A stretch of DNA of 64,000 bases, from NCBI RefSeq assembly GCF_003148905.1, contig NZ_QGHC01000001.1, forward strand, positions 87,128 through 151,127. Reading direction: 5' to 3'. The notes beneath the pieces are model-generated. The model worked only from the letters and a program-made list of their open reading frames with translations. It did not search any database and was not told the DNA's origin. The position numbers and the translations under genes were made by a program. The stretch is from Fulvimonas soli. Its GTDB lineage: Bacteria > Pseudomonadota > Gammaproteobacteria > Xanthomonadales > Rhodanobacteraceae. Shown one piece after another: positions 52,249 through 61,151 of the stretch. Each line of letters begins with the position of its first letter. Positions within the stretch are counted from its first letter, which is position 1.

Positions 52249-53196
52249 TCAGCGCACCAGCGGCCAGGGCGCCAGGAACACCAGCCAGATCAGCAGCACG
52301 ATGCCGGCGTACTTGACCGCGCGGAACAGCCTCGGGTGCTTCTTCTTGAACGCGCGGTTGCGCTCGCGGTTGCGCTGGTTGAGCGCGAACAGGCGGTTGA
52401 CGAAGCCGGTCCGCTCCTCCGGCGACTCGGTGTTCGGCGAGGCGGTGATCTTGCCCATGAAGGCGCCCACGCGCTTGTTGACCGCGCGCATCAGGCGCGA
52501 GCGCAGCGGGCGCTCCACGTCGGCGAACAGGATCACCCGGGTCTGGTCGGTCTTGTTCTCCACCCAGTGCACGTAGGTCTCGTCGAACACCACGTCCTTG
52601 CCGTCGCCCCAGGCGTGCTCCTCGCCGTCGACGAAGATGCGGCAGTCGCGCGAGTTGGGCGTGATCAGGCCCAGGTGGTAGCGCAGCGAGCCGGCGAACG
52701 GGTCGCGGTGCGGGTTGAGCTTGGAGTGCGGCGCCAGCGTGGCGAACATCGCCGCCTTGATGCTGGGGATGGAGTTGAGCAGCGCCACCGTCCTCGGGCA
52801 CAGCGCCTCGGCCGAGGCCAGCGGCTCGCCGTACCACTTCAGGTAGAAGCGCTTCCAGCCCTGCTTGAAGAAGCTGTTGAAGCTGGCGTCGTTGTGCTTC
52901 TCGGCGGCGCGGATGCGACCCTCGTCGAGCAGCGCCAGCGCCTCCTCGCGGATGGCCTGCCAGTTCTGCTGCAGCAGGTCCAGTTGCGGGAAGCCGCGGC
53001 GGTCCAGGATCGGCTTCGCCGGCACCGCCGAGAAGGCGTACATCAGCAGGTTGTACGGGGCGAAGATCGCCGAGTGGTCCACCAGCTGGCGGTCGAAGCG
53101 CAGCCGCGCGCGCCCGCGCAGGTGCACCAGCAGCACGCACAGCGCGAAGGCGAGCAGGATGCAGAGGACGACGAGGCGGGGACCGAAGATGCTCAT
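52249..53196 (-). CDS. lpxO: Lipid A hydroxylase, LpxO-type (aspartyl/asparaginyl beta-hydroxylase family)
   Basis: The 315-residue Fe(II)/2-oxoglutarate dioxygenase has an N-terminal membrane anchor (about 7-26), the beta-hydroxylase core with NPHRDPFAGSLRYHLGL (His and Arg of the active site) and DETYVHWVENKT (second His), and a C-terminal hydrophobic end (AGIVLLIWLVFLAPW). It would 2-hydroxylate an acyl chain of lipid A at the inner membrane. A broader family function cannot be excluded. Confidence 0.85.
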   Translation of the reverse strand: MSIFGPRLVVLCILLAFALCVLLVHLRGRARLRFDRQLVDHSAIFAPYNLLMYAFSAVPAKPILDRRGFPQLDLLQQNWQAIREEALALLDEGRIRAAEKHNDASFNSFFKQGWKRFYLKWYGEPLASAEALCPRTVALLNSIPSIKAAMFATLAPHSKLNPHRDPFAGSLRYHLGLITPNSRDCRIFVDGEEHAWGDGKDVVFDETYVHWVENKTDQTRVILFADVERPLRSRLMRAVNKRVGAFMGKITASPNTESPEERTGFVNRLFALNQRNRERNRAFKKKHPRLFRAVKYAGIVLLIWLVFLAPWPLVR

Positions 53197-53283
53197 GGTG
53201 TTCCGGACGGTTCGGCGGGCGCGGGCGGACGGGCGCGCGGGACGCGCCTAGGATAGCGCCGCGGCGCCGCGGGAGGGTGCGGC

Positions 53284-54069
53284 TCAGTGCCCCAGCACGT
53301 GCACGCGGCCGCCGCCCGGACGGTAGCCGCGGCCCAGCGCGCGGCGCACGTAGGCGGTCGCGCGGCGCACCGCCGAGCGCGGCGCGCGGCCCCTGGCCAG
53401 CTCGGCGGCCACCGCCGAGGCCAGCGTGCAGCCGGTGCCGTGGAACTCCTGCGGCAGGCGCGGGTGGCGCAGTTCCAGCCGGCCGCGCCCGTCGTAGTAG
53501 CGGTCCACCACCTCGCGGCCGCCGGCGTGGCCGCCCTTGAGCAGCACCGCGCGCGCCCCCAGCGCCAGCAGCGCCTCGCCTGTGCGGTCGAAGTCGGCCG
53601 GCCTGCGGATCGGCCGGCCCAGCAGCGCCTCGGCCTCGGGCAGGTTGGGGGTGAGCACGTCGGCCAGCGGGATCAGCTCCTCCACCAGCACGGCGACCGC
53701 GTCGGCGTCGAGCAGGCGCGCGCCGCTGGTGGCGATCATCACCGGGTCCACCACCAGCCAGGCCGGCTTGCGCGCGGCCATCTCGCGCGCGACCAGCCGC
53801 GTGATCGCGGCGCTGCCGAGCATGCCGGTCTTGACCGCCGCGACCGGGAAGTCGTCGAACACCGCGGCGATCTGGCTGCGGATGTGCTTCAGCGGCACCG
53901 GATGCACCGCGGTCACGCCGCGGGTGTTCTGCGAGGTGATCGCCGCGACCGCCGACAGCCCGTGCACGCCCAGCGCCTGGAAGGTCTTGAGGTCGGCCTG
54001 GATGCCCGCGCCGCCGCCGGAGTCGGAGCCGGCGATGGTGAGGGCGATGGGAGGGGGAATGCGGGGCAT
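53284..54069 (-). CDS. thiD: Hydroxymethylpyrimidine/phosphomethylpyrimidine kinase
   Basis: ThiD phosphorylates HMP and HMP-P in thiamine synthesis. The 261-residue ribokinase-fold enzyme shows ALTIAGSDSGGGAGIQADLKTFQALG, PVMIATSGARLL, the anion-hole GTGCTLASA and DVLTPNLPEAEALLGR. ATG 54069 matches the usual N-terminus MPRIPPPIALTIAGSD. The remaining thi genes are not in the window. Confidence 0.94.
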   Translation of the reverse strand: MPRIPPPIALTIAGSDSGGGAGIQADLKTFQALGVHGLSAVAAITSQNTRGVTAVHPVPLKHIRSQIAAVFDDFPVAAVKTGMLGSAAITRLVAREMAARKPAWLVVDPVMIATSGARLLDADAVAVLVEELIPLADVLTPNLPEAEALLGRPIRRPADFDRTGEALLALGARAVLLKGGHAGGREVVDRYYDGRGRLELRHPRLPQEFHGTGCTLASAVAAELARGRAPRSAVRRATAYVRRALGRGYRPGGGRVHVLGH

Positions 54070-54108
54070 CGGATCTGCGTGGAAGGGTGTTGGGTGAACC
54101 GAACGTGC

Positions 54109-54141
54109 TCGCCACCGGATGCCCGCCTGCGCCGGCATGAC
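54109..54141. repeat. Dispersed repeat between thiD and phoH
   Basis: The complement of this 33-bp stretch reads GTCATGCCGGCGCAGGCGGG and then CATCCGGTGGCGA. It matches the element at 10160-10193 with about four differences. Confidence 0.7.
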
Positions 54142-54179
54142 GTCTCCGATCACTTTGGGCCGGTTCCGGTCCCGGCCGC

Positions 54180-55559
54180 CTACAGCGCCTCCGACGCGAA
54201 ATCCGCCAGCCGCGAGCGCTCGCCCCGGCGCAGGGTGATGTGCGCCGAGTGCGTCCAGCCCTTGAAGCGGTCCACCGCGTAGGTGAGGCCGGAGGTGGTC
54301 TCGGTGAGGTAGGGCGTGTCGATCTGCTCCACGTTGCCCAGGCAGACGATCTTGGTGCCGGGGCCGGCGCGGGTGATCAGGGTCTTCATCTGCTTGGAGG
54401 TGAGGTTCTGCGCCTCGTCGATGATCAGGTAGCGGTTGAGGAAGGTGCGCCCGCGCATGAAGTTGAGCGAGCGGATCTTGATGCGCGAGGCGAGCAGGTC
54501 GTTGGTGGCCTGGCGGCCCCAGGCGCCGCCCTCCTCGGGATTGGCGAGCACCTCCAGGTTGTCGGTGAGCGCGCCCATCCACGGCGTCATCTTCTCCTCC
54601 TCGGTGCCGGGCAGGAAGCCGATGTCCTCGCCCACCGAGACGGTGGCGCGGGTCATGATGATCTCGCGGTAGCGCTGCTGGTCCATCACCTGCGCCAGGC
54701 CCGCGGCCAGCGCCAGCAGGGTCTTGCCGGTGCCGGCGGTGCCGAGCAGGGTGACGAAGTCCACCTCCGGGTCCATCAGCACGTTGAGCGCGAAGTTCTG
54801 CTCGCGGTTGCGCGCGGCGATGCCCCACACGCTGTGGTTGGCGTGGCTGTGGTCGTCCAGCAGCGCCAGCGTGGCCTGCGCGCCGTCGGCCTGCAGCACG
54901 CGCAGCTCCACGCTGTTCTCGCCGGGCAGGTACAGGCACTGGTTGGGATACCACTCCTCGTCCGCGCGCGGCGCGAGCCTGTAGAAGGTGCGGCCGCGCT
55001 CGTTCCACGACTCCACCTCCGGGTGGCGCTCCCAGAAGTCCTCCGGCAGCTCGGCCGAGCCGGTGTAGAGCAGGGCGAAGTCGTCCAGCGCGCGGTCGTT
55101 CTCGTAGTCCTCCGCGTGGATGCCGTAGATCTTCGCCTTGATGCGCAGGTTGATGTCCTTGCTGACCAGCACCACCGCGCGGTCGGGGTTCTGGTCGCGC
55201 AGCTCGATCACCGCCGAGAGGATCTGGTTGTCGGCCTTGCCGTGGCCGTTGGTGGTGCGCTGCTGGAAGTACAGCCGGCCCACCCCGTCGCCGCGGCGCA
55301 GGTTGAGCCCCTCGGGGCTGGCCAGCTCCAGGCCGTTGCTGATGCCGTGCCCGTTGCCGCGCTCGATCAGCTCGTTGAGGAAGCGGCTGACCTGGCGGCC
55401 GTTGCGCGAGACTTCCGAGCCGCCTTTCTTCTTCTCGTCCAGCTCCTCCAGCACCGTCATCGGGATGAAGATGTCGTGCTCCTCGAAGCGGAACAGCGAC
55501 GTCGGGTCGTGCAGCAGCACGTTCGTGTCGAGCGCGTAGATGCGCTTGCTTCCGGTCAT
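54180..55559 (-). CDS. PIN-PhoH ATPase/ribonuclease
   Basis: The 459-residue protein combines an N-terminal PIN domain (YALDTNVLLHDP, VLEELDEKKKG, DNQILSAV and late D residues, about 5-150) with a PhoH ATPase domain (LLGTAGTGKTLLALAAGL Walker A, LIIDEAQNLT Walker B). PIN-PhoH proteins unwind and cut RNA in an ATP-dependent way. It lies upstream of thiD on the minus strand. Confidence 0.92.
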   Translation of the reverse strand: MTGSKRIYALDTNVLLHDPTSLFRFEEHDIFIPMTVLEELDEKKKGGSEVSRNGRQVSRFLNELIERGNGHGISNGLELASPEGLNLRRGDGVGRLYFQQRTTNGHGKADNQILSAVIELRDQNPDRAVVLVSKDINLRIKAKIYGIHAEDYENDRALDDFALLYTGSAELPEDFWERHPEVESWNERGRTFYRLAPRADEEWYPNQCLYLPGENSVELRVLQADGAQATLALLDDHSHANHSVWGIAARNREQNFALNVLMDPEVDFVTLLGTAGTGKTLLALAAGLAQVMDQQRYREIIMTRATVSVGEDIGFLPGTEEEKMTPWMGALTDNLEVLANPEEGGAWGRQATNDLLASRIKIRSLNFMRGRTFLNRYLIIDEAQNLTSKQMKTLITRAGPGTKIVCLGNVEQIDTPYLTETTSGLTYAVDRFKGWTHSAHITLRRGERSRLADFASEAL

Positions 55560-55668
55560 GCGGAAGGGGCCTCGCTGGTTGGGAACGGACGGGAAGGCGC
55601 GCGCACGCCGCGCGCGCCGGCGGAGCCGCGCCGCGCGGCCGCTGCGGTGGACCGGACGGCGCGGCGGA

Positions 55669-56130
55669 TCACTGGGCGGGGATGGCGTCGAGCACGGCCT
55701 GCGCGTGGCCGGGCACCTTCACGTTGCGCCACTCCCGCGCGAGCCGGCCCTGCGGGTCGATCAGGAAGGTGCTGCGCACCACGCCGAGGTGGCGCTTGCC
55801 GTAGAGCACCTTCTCGTGGATCACGTCGAAGGCCTTGCACCAGGCCTCGTCGGTGTCGGCGACCAGCGGGAACGGCAGTTCCTGCCTGGCGGCGAAGCTG
55901 GCGTGGGAGCGGGCCGAGTCGCGCGAGACGCCGACGATCTCGGCGCCGCGCCGGCGGAACTGCGGATAGAGGTCGCGGAAGTCGCGCGCCTCACTGGTGC
56001 AGCCGGGCGTGGAGTCCTTGGGATAGAAGTACACCACGATCCAGTGGCCTTTCAGGTCGTCGAGCTTGAGGGTGCCGCCGTCGCCGGTGGTGCCTGCGAG
56101 CTTGGGCGGCTTCTTGCCGATTTCAGGCAT
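55669..56130 (-). CDS. bcp: Thiol peroxidase Bcp
   Basis: The 153-residue atypical peroxiredoxin reduces hydroperoxides. The peroxidatic Cys is in YPKDSTPGCTSEARDFRD; the family usually has PGCT(T/K)E. The resolving Cys often found five residues later is absent, so a 1-Cys mechanism or an intermolecular partner is likely. Downstream of gcvR, as in E. coli. Confidence 0.95.
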   Translation of the reverse strand: MPEIGKKPPKLAGTTGDGGTLKLDDLKGHWIVVYFYPKDSTPGCTSEARDFRDLYPQFRRRGAEIVGVSRDSARSHASFAARQELPFPLVADTDEAWCKAFDVIHEKVLYGKRHLGVVRSTFLIDPQGRLAREWRNVKVPGHAQAVLDAIPAQ

Positions 56131-56332
56131 GCGTTCTCCGGAGGCCGGGCGGCCTCGTCTGCGGTTGCGAGGGGAGGGAGGAGGCGTGCGCGGCGCGGCG
56201 GCGCGGTCGCGGCGGGGCGTGCGGGCTTGGGTCCGGACTCGGCATGGCCTCGATCCCGTGGAGTCGGGCAGAGCCTAGCGCGGCGGCGGGCCGCTCGAAC
56301 AGCCTTGCCAGCCGCCGCGCATCGCGCGATGC

Positions 56333-56890
56333 TCAGAATTTCACCGGGTCCATGATGGCGTCCAGGTTCAGGCCGTCGCACAGTTCCAGGAAGTCGTCGC
56401 GCAGCGCGGCCAGGTGCAACTCCGCTGGGATGCCGATGGTGATCTGCGCCTGGAACATCTCCGCCCCGGTCTGCAGCGCCTGGTAGCGCATCGAGGAAAG
56501 CTGCTCCACGCGGATGTCGTGGTGGCTGAAGAACTCCACGATCTTGACCAGGATGCCGGGGCGGTCGGCCGCCACCACCTCCACCAGGTACGGCAGCAGG
56601 TGGCCGCTGGGCTCGCGCGGGCCGGTGCGGTAGTGCTGCAGGTGCAGCTCCGGGTCGCGGCCGAGCTTGGCGAGCGCGGTCTCCAGCTTGGCCACCGCGT
56701 CCCAGGAGCCGCTCGCCAGCAGCATCAGCGAGGCGTCGTTGCCGATCGTCGAGACGCGCGCGTCGGCCAGGTTGCAGCCCGCGTCGGCGATGCGCTTGGC
56801 CAGGCCCAGCAGCGGGGCCCGCGAGGCCGGGGTCAGCGTATGGATCAGCAACTGGTGGTCGTTGCCGGCACGCGAAGGGGGACGGTTCAA
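56333..56890 (-). CDS. gcvR: Glycine cleavage system repressor GcvR (tandem ACT protein)
   Basis: The 185-residue protein has two ACT domains: LLIHTLTPASRAPLLGLAKRIADAGCNLADARVST and LVEVVAADRPGILVKIVEFFSHHDIRVEQLSS. In enterics GcvR binds GcvA and represses gcv genes unless glycine is present. It starts with TTG and sits between bcp and the divergent dapA, the E. coli arrangement. No gcvA is visible here. Confidence 0.9.
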   Translation of the reverse strand: MNRPPSRAGNDHQLLIHTLTPASRAPLLGLAKRIADAGCNLADARVSTIGNDASLMLLASGSWDAVAKLETALAKLGRDPELHLQHYRTGPREPSGHLLPYLVEVVAADRPGILVKIVEFFSHHDIRVEQLSSMRYQALQTGAEMFQAQITIGIPAELHLAALRDDFLELCDGLNLDAIMDPVKF

Positions 56891-56961
56891 GGGAAGCCTG
56901 CCTGCTGTATGCGGATGCTTGCGGCGCCAGGGCGGGCCGCGAAGGGCTCCGGCCAGCTTAC

Positions 56962-56991
56962 TTGCCCGTCGCGCGAGGCCGCAAGTAACAT
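56962..56991 (+). promoter_or_regulatory. Candidate dapA promoter
   Basis: TTGCCC (56962-56967), 18 bp and TAACAT (56986-56991) lie 31 bp before dapA. Confidence 0.45.
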
Positions 56992-57021
56992 CCGGAGTTC
57001 GGATTTCGGCGGAATCTTGCC

Positions 57022-57915
57022 TTGGACATTCGCGGAAGCATCTGCGCGCTGGCCACCCCGTTCACGGCGGACGGCGCGCTCGACCTGGAGGCTTTCGGCC
57101 GGCTGGTCGACCACCAGCTCGCCGGCGGCACGCAGGCGGTGGTCGTGGCCGGTTCCACCGGCGAGGCGCACATGCTCGAACACGACGAGTACGAGCGCCT
57201 GCTCGCCTTCGCGCTGGAGCGCGTGGCCGGGCGCGTGCCGGTGATCGCCGGCACCGGCGAGGCCGGCACCGCCAAGACCGTCGCGCTGACCCGCCGCGCC
57301 AGGGCGCTGGGCGCCGACGCCGCGCTGGTGGTGGCGCCGTACTACGTGCGGCCGACCCAGGAGGGCCTGCGCCGGCACTTCCTCGAGGTGGCCGAGCGCG
57401 GCGGCCTGCCGGTGATCCTCTACAACGTGCCCGCGCGCACCGCCTGCGACCTGCTGCCGGAGACCACGGCGGCGCTGCGCGAGCACCCGGCCATCGTCGG
57501 CATCAAGGAGGCGCGCGCCGACGCCGAGCGCATCCGCGCCACCGCGGAACTTGCGCGCCCGGATTTCGTCTATCTGTCCGGCGACGACGGCACCGCCGGG
57601 CAGGCCATGCTGGCCGGCGCGGCGGGCACCGTCTCGGTGGTGGCCAACCTCGTGCCGCAGGCGTTCCGCGCGCTGTGCGACGCGGCCACCGCCGGCGACG
57701 CCGCCGGCACGGCGCGCCGCCACGCCGCGCTCGAACCGCTGGTGCAGGCGCTCAACTGCGCGCCGAATCCGATCGCGGTGAAGGCGGGCCTGCCGCTGCT
57801 GGGGCTGGGCACGGCGACCCCGCGCCTGCCGCTGGTGGCGCTGGAGGACCCGGCGGCGCTGGCGCGGCTGCGCGAGGCGCTGGCGACTCTGGCATCCTTG
57901 GCGCGGGCCGCATAG
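57022..57915 (+). CDS. dapA: 4-Hydroxy-tetrahydrodipicolinate synthase
   Basis: DapA condenses pyruvate and aspartate semialdehyde in lysine and peptidoglycan synthesis. The 297-residue TIM-barrel protein has GSTGEAHML (Thr of the catalytic triad), YNVPARTACDL (Tyr and Arg) and the Schiff-base Lys in IVGIKEARAD. It begins with TTG at 57022; the start MDIRGSICALATPF is conserved and no other start fits. bamC follows by 52 bp. Confidence 0.95.
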   Translation: MDIRGSICALATPFTADGALDLEAFGRLVDHQLAGGTQAVVVAGSTGEAHMLEHDEYERLLAFALERVAGRVPVIAGTGEAGTAKTVALTRRARALGADAALVVAPYYVRPTQEGLRRHFLEVAERGGLPVILYNVPARTACDLLPETTAALREHPAIVGIKEARADAERIRATAELARPDFVYLSGDDGTAGQAMLAGAAGTVSVVANLVPQAFRALCDAATAGDAAGTARRHAALEPLVQALNCAPNPIAVKAGLPLLGLGTATPRLPLVALEDPAALARLREALATLASLARAA

Positions 57916-57967
57916 CCGCCATCCTTCGTTCCTGCACACGCACGATCCACTCACGGAATCCGCTTAC

Positions 57968-58567
57968 ATGAAGAAAACCTCGCTCGTCGTCGCCCTGCCG
58001 GCCCTGGCCATCGCGGGCCTGCTGCTCTCGGGCTGCGGCATGTTCCGCTCGACGAAGGCTTGGGAAACCGCCAAGCAGGAGTCGCCGCTGGAAATCCCGC
58101 CGGGCCTCGACACGCCGTCCGCCAGCGAGGCGCTGGTGATCCCGCCGCCGGGCGCCAACCAGCCGACCGCCAACGGCGCCACCTCGCGCTTCGGCGCGAA
58201 CGGCGGCACCATCACCGACGGCTTCGTGCTGAACGACACGGTGGACAACGCCTACCGCCGCGTCGGCGAGGCGCTGGAAGGCGGCACGCTCGGCCAGGTG
58301 CTGTCGCACGACGATGCCGCCCACAGCTACGTCCTGAGCGTGACCGCCTCGCCGGTGCCGCGCGAGAGGCCGGGTTTCTTCGGCCGCATGTTCGGCCACA
58401 AGAGCGAGGACGCCGGCGACGCGCCCGACGCCAAGCCGCACCAGGTGCAGCTCACCGTCAGCAGCAGCGGCAGCAGCGCCAGCGAGGTCCGCGCGCAGGG
58501 CAACGTCGGCGCGGTGGCGCGCCTGATCGACGGCCTGCGCGGCCGCCTGGGCGTCGGCTACAAGTAG
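57968..58567 (+). CDS. bamC: Outer membrane lipoprotein, BamC/NlpB (DapX) family
   Basis: The 199-residue lipoprotein has a lipobox LLSGC (Cys23) followed by an unstructured lid-like stretch (WETAKQESPLEIPPGLDTP) similar to the conserved part of BamC that contacts BamD. A single helix-grip domain follows; E. coli BamC has two, so this is a short version. It lies downstream of dapA, as in E. coli. Confidence 0.82.
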   Translation: MKKTSLVVALPALAIAGLLLSGCGMFRSTKAWETAKQESPLEIPPGLDTPSASEALVIPPPGANQPTANGATSRFGANGGTITDGFVLNDTVDNAYRRVGEALEGGTLGQVLSHDDAAHSYVLSVTASPVPRERPGFFGRMFGHKSEDAGDAPDAKPHQVQLTVSSSGSSASEVRAQGNVGAVARLIDGLRGRLGVGYK

Positions 58568-58590
58568 GGCGCTTCGCCATGCGCATGCGA

Positions 58591-58619
58591 AAAAGCCGCC
58601 CGGTGGGCGGCTTTTTTTT
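58591..58619 (+). terminator. dapA-bamC terminator
   Basis: AAAAGCCGCCC pairs with GGGCGGCTTTT (loop GGT) within a run of eight T. Confidence 0.93.
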
Positions 58620-58683
58620 CATGAGAGGCGAGGTACGGCTTGCGTGCGGGAGAAAGGCCGTCCCGGCCCGATGCCTTGTCGCT

Positions 58684-58735
58684 GTCGCGGCCGGAGACCG
58701 CTCCCACACGATTTGCGGGATCGCGGGAGGCCGCC
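58684..58735. repeat. REP-like palindrome downstream of fdxA
   Basis: TGTCGCGGCCGGAGACCGCTCCCACA and an inverted GCGGGATCGCGGGAGGCCGC remnant match the element between phoB and phoR (44106-44172). Confidence 0.65.
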
Positions 58736-59059
58736 TCAGCGCTGCAGGTATTCGAGCTTGTTGGGCTGGCCTTCCCAGTCCTTGGCGTCGGGCAGGGCGT
58801 CCTTGCGCTCGGTGATCACCGGCCAGGCCTTGGCCAGCTCGGCGTTGAGCGCGACGAAGTTCTCCTGGCCGGCCGGCACGTCGTCTTCCGGGTAGATCGC
58901 GTTGATCGGGCACTCCGGCTCGCACAGGGTGCAGTCGATGCACTCGTCCGGATCGATCACCAGGAAGTTGGGGCCTTCATGGAAGGCGTCGACCGGGCAC
59001 ACCTCGACGCAGTCGGTGTACTTGCACTTGATGCAGTTGTCGGTGACGACGAAGGTCAT
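58736..59059 (-). CDS. fdxA: 7Fe ferredoxin FdxA
   Basis: The 107-residue ferredoxin carries one [3Fe-4S] and one [4Fe-4S] cluster. The first half has [21 protein letters not shown] and the second [16 protein letters not shown]; the C-terminal extension ([20 protein letters not shown]) is typical of the Azotobacter-type FdxA. It acts as a low-potential electron carrier. Monocistronic. Confidence 0.96.
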   Translation of the reverse strand: MTFVVTDNCIKCKYTDCVEVCPVDAFHEGPNFLVIDPDECIDCTLCEPECPINAIYPEDDVPAGQENFVALNAELAKAWPVITERKDALPDAKDWEGQPNKLEYLQR

Positions 59060-59345
59060 TGGAACGTGTCTTCTCGGTAACGCCGCCTAGTATGACCGCA
59101 ACCGGGCTTTGGTGAGAAGTGGAACGCGCGCTCCGCGCACCGGCATGCAGTCGCGTCGCGCTTTTCCGGTGGCGCTGTTCGCGGGCGGTTTCGTGCAGGC
59201 ATCAGCTGCGCGCGACCATCAGCCACGCGGCCGTCGGCATGCGCATACGCATACGCGATACGAGGCAAGCACCCGGCCACCCGGAAACAGAAAAAAACAA
59301 GGATCCCGGCCCACCCGGCCCGGAGTATGCTTTTCTTGAAAAGTG
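59060..59345. other. Intergenic stretch without a recognised gene
   Basis: Together with the following repeat this forms a 486-bp gap. It holds alternating GCATGCGCATACGCATACGCG purine-pyrimidine sequence near 59236 and an AT-rich GAAACAGAAAAAAACAAGGATCC tract near 59285. I see no gene and no terminator. Confidence 0.45.
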
Positions 59346-59348
59346 CGG

Positions 59349-59545
59349 CCATGGATGGCCGCTTCTGGCGCCAGGGCGAAGCGTAGCGTGCAAAAACTGC
59401 TACCCGCTCGAGCTTGCCGCGATCACGGACGATCGCAAAGGCGACCTCCATGGATGGCCGCTTCTGGCGCCAGGGCGAAGCGCAGCATGCAAAAACTGCT
59501 ACCGGCCCCGAGCTTGCCGCGATCACGGACGATCGCAAAAAGAAA
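59349..59545. repeat. 99-bp tandem duplication next to tRNA-Glu
   Basis: Bases 59349-59447 recur at 59448-59545 with about ten differences. Each unit holds CCATGGATGGCCGC, a TCTGGCGCCAGG palindrome and GATCACGGACGATCGC. The first unit begins inside GCGGCCATGGATGGCCGC, the same hairpin found in gcvP. It directly abuts the 3' end of tRNA-Glu. Confidence 0.85.
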
Positions 59546-59621
59546 TGGCGCTCCCTACGAGGTTCGAACTCGTGTTCCCGCCTTGAGAGGGCGGTGTCCT
59601 GGGCCACTAGACGAAGGGAGC
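59546..59621 (-). tRNA. tRNA-Glu (CUC)
   Basis: On the minus strand the 76-nt gene has acceptor arms GCTCCCT/AGGGAGC, discriminator G, encoded CCA, the anticodon arm CCGCC-CTCTCAA-GGCGG with anticodon CTC (glutamate GAG), and a T-arm with GGTTCGAAC reading in reverse. The D-arm TCTAGTGGCCCAGGA is typical of tRNA-Glu. Confidence 0.95.
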
Positions 59622-59705
59622 GTTGTCCGGCGAGGCGCGCTAGTATAGCGGAATTGTTTCGCCCGGCAATGCCCGGGAGCGAAGCTTCCCGCTTCGCGTT
59701 CCGGC

Positions 59706-61151
59706 ATGGCGACGGCCCGCACGGGCACGGCGCCGCGCCGTGCGGTGGACCACGGCCAAGGGCGCGGCGCGCCCGTGAAGGATTCCGGACGCTTGAACCA
59801 GGAAGCCAGTACAGAGGCGAAACCCGTGTTGCGCATCATCCCGCGCGAGCAGCACGTCATCTCCCGCAAGAACATCAGCAAGGCCGCGCTGCGCGTGCTC
59901 TACCGCCTGCACGAGGCCGGCTACGACGCCTTCCTGGTCGGCGGCGCGGTGCGCGACCTGCTGCTGGGCGGGCATCCCAAGGACTTCGACGTCGCCACCA
60001 ACGCGACGCCGGAGGAGGTGAAGAAGCTGTTCCGCAACTGCCGGCTGATCGGCCGGCGCTTCCGCCTCGCGCACGTGGTCTACGGCGACGAGATCGTCGA
60101 GGTGGCCACCTTCCGCGGCACCGGCGAGGAAGGCGGCGAGGGCGACGGCGACCGCCACATCGTGGACGGGCGCATCGTGCGCGACAACGTGTGGGGCACC
60201 ATCGAGGAGGACGCGCTGCGCCGCGACTTCCGCGTCAACGCGATGTACTACGACATCGGCGACTTCTCCGTGCGCGACTACGTCGGCGGCATGCAGGACG
60301 TCGAGAACAAGGTGCTGCACCTGATCGGCGACCCGGCCACGCGCTACCGCGAGGACCCGGTGCGCATGCTGCGCGCGGTGCGGCTGGCGGCCAAGCTCGG
60401 CTTCCGCATCGACGCGAAGGCGGCCGCGCCGTTCGAGGAGCTGGGGCCGCTGCTGGCCGAGGCCTCGCCGGCGCGGCTGTTCGACGAGTCGCTGAAGATG
60501 TTCCTGGCCGGCCACGGCCTGGAGAGCTTCCGCCTGCTGGAGCAGACCGGGCTGCTCGGGTTCATGTTTCCCGCCGTGGCGCGCGCGCTCAAGCGCGGCG
60601 ACGAGGCGCTGCGCGCCCTGATCGAGCAGGGGCTGTCCAACACCGACGCGCGCGTGGCCGAGGGCAAGTCGGTCACGCCGGCGTTCCTGTTCGCGGTGCT
60701 GCTGTGGGGCGAGGTGCGCGACCTGGCGCACGCCTGGATGGCCAAGGGCCTGGACGGCAACGAGGCGTGGGCGCGCGCCGCCGCGCACGTGGTGGGCGAG
60801 CAGTGCCAGCGCGTGGCGATCCCGCGCCGCTTCACCCTCACCATGGAGGAGATCTGGTCGCTGCAGCCGCGCTTCGAGCAGATCCAGCGCAAGAAGGTGT
60901 TCCGCCTGATGGCGCACCCGCGCTTCCGCGCCGCCTTCGACTTCCTGCTGCTGCGCGCCGCCGAGTCGCCCGCGGTGCGCGAGCTGGGCCGGTGGTGGGA
61001 GCACGCCCAGCAGCTGCCGCACGAGGTGCTGGCGGCGGCGCTGCCGGCCAGCGGCGGCCACGCGGGGGAACCCGCCGCGGCGGCGGCAGGCCCGGGCGCC
61101 GCGCGCAAGCGGCGGCGCCGCCGCCGTCCCGGCGGCAAGCCTTCCGCATGA
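59706..61151 (+). CDS. pcnB: Poly(A) polymerase I
   Basis: PcnB adds 3' poly(A) tails that mark RNA for decay. The 481-residue class II nucleotidyltransferase shows the head motif LVGGAVRDLLLG with the DFDVAT catalytic aspartates, RRFRLAHVVYG, the RRDFRVNAMYYD motif and RYREDPVRMLRAVR, and ends in a strongly basic tail (KRRRRRRPGGK) typical of PcnB rather than the CCA enzyme. The start may be ATG 59706 or the in-frame GTG at 59775; neither has a strong ribosome site. folK overlaps its stop. Confidence 0.93.
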   Translation: MATARTGTAPRRAVDHGQGRGAPVKDSGRLNQEASTEAKPVLRIIPREQHVISRKNISKAALRVLYRLHEAGYDAFLVGGAVRDLLLGGHPKDFDVATNATPEEVKKLFRNCRLIGRRFRLAHVVYGDEIVEVATFRGTGEEGGEGDGDRHIVDGRIVRDNVWGTIEEDALRRDFRVNAMYYDIGDFSVRDYVGGMQDVENKVLHLIGDPATRYREDPVRMLRAVRLAAKLGFRIDAKAAAPFEELGPLLAEASPARLFDESLKMFLAGHGLESFRLLEQTGLLGFMFPAVARALKRGDEALRALIEQGLSNTDARVAEGKSVTPAFLFAVLLWGEVRDLAHAWMAKGLDGNEAWARAAAHVVGEQCQRVAIPRRFTLTMEEIWSLQPRFEQIQRKKVFRLMAHPRFRAAFDFLLLRAAESPAVRELGRWWEHAQQLPHEVLAAALPASGGHAGEPAAAAAGPGAARKRRRRRRPGGKPSA

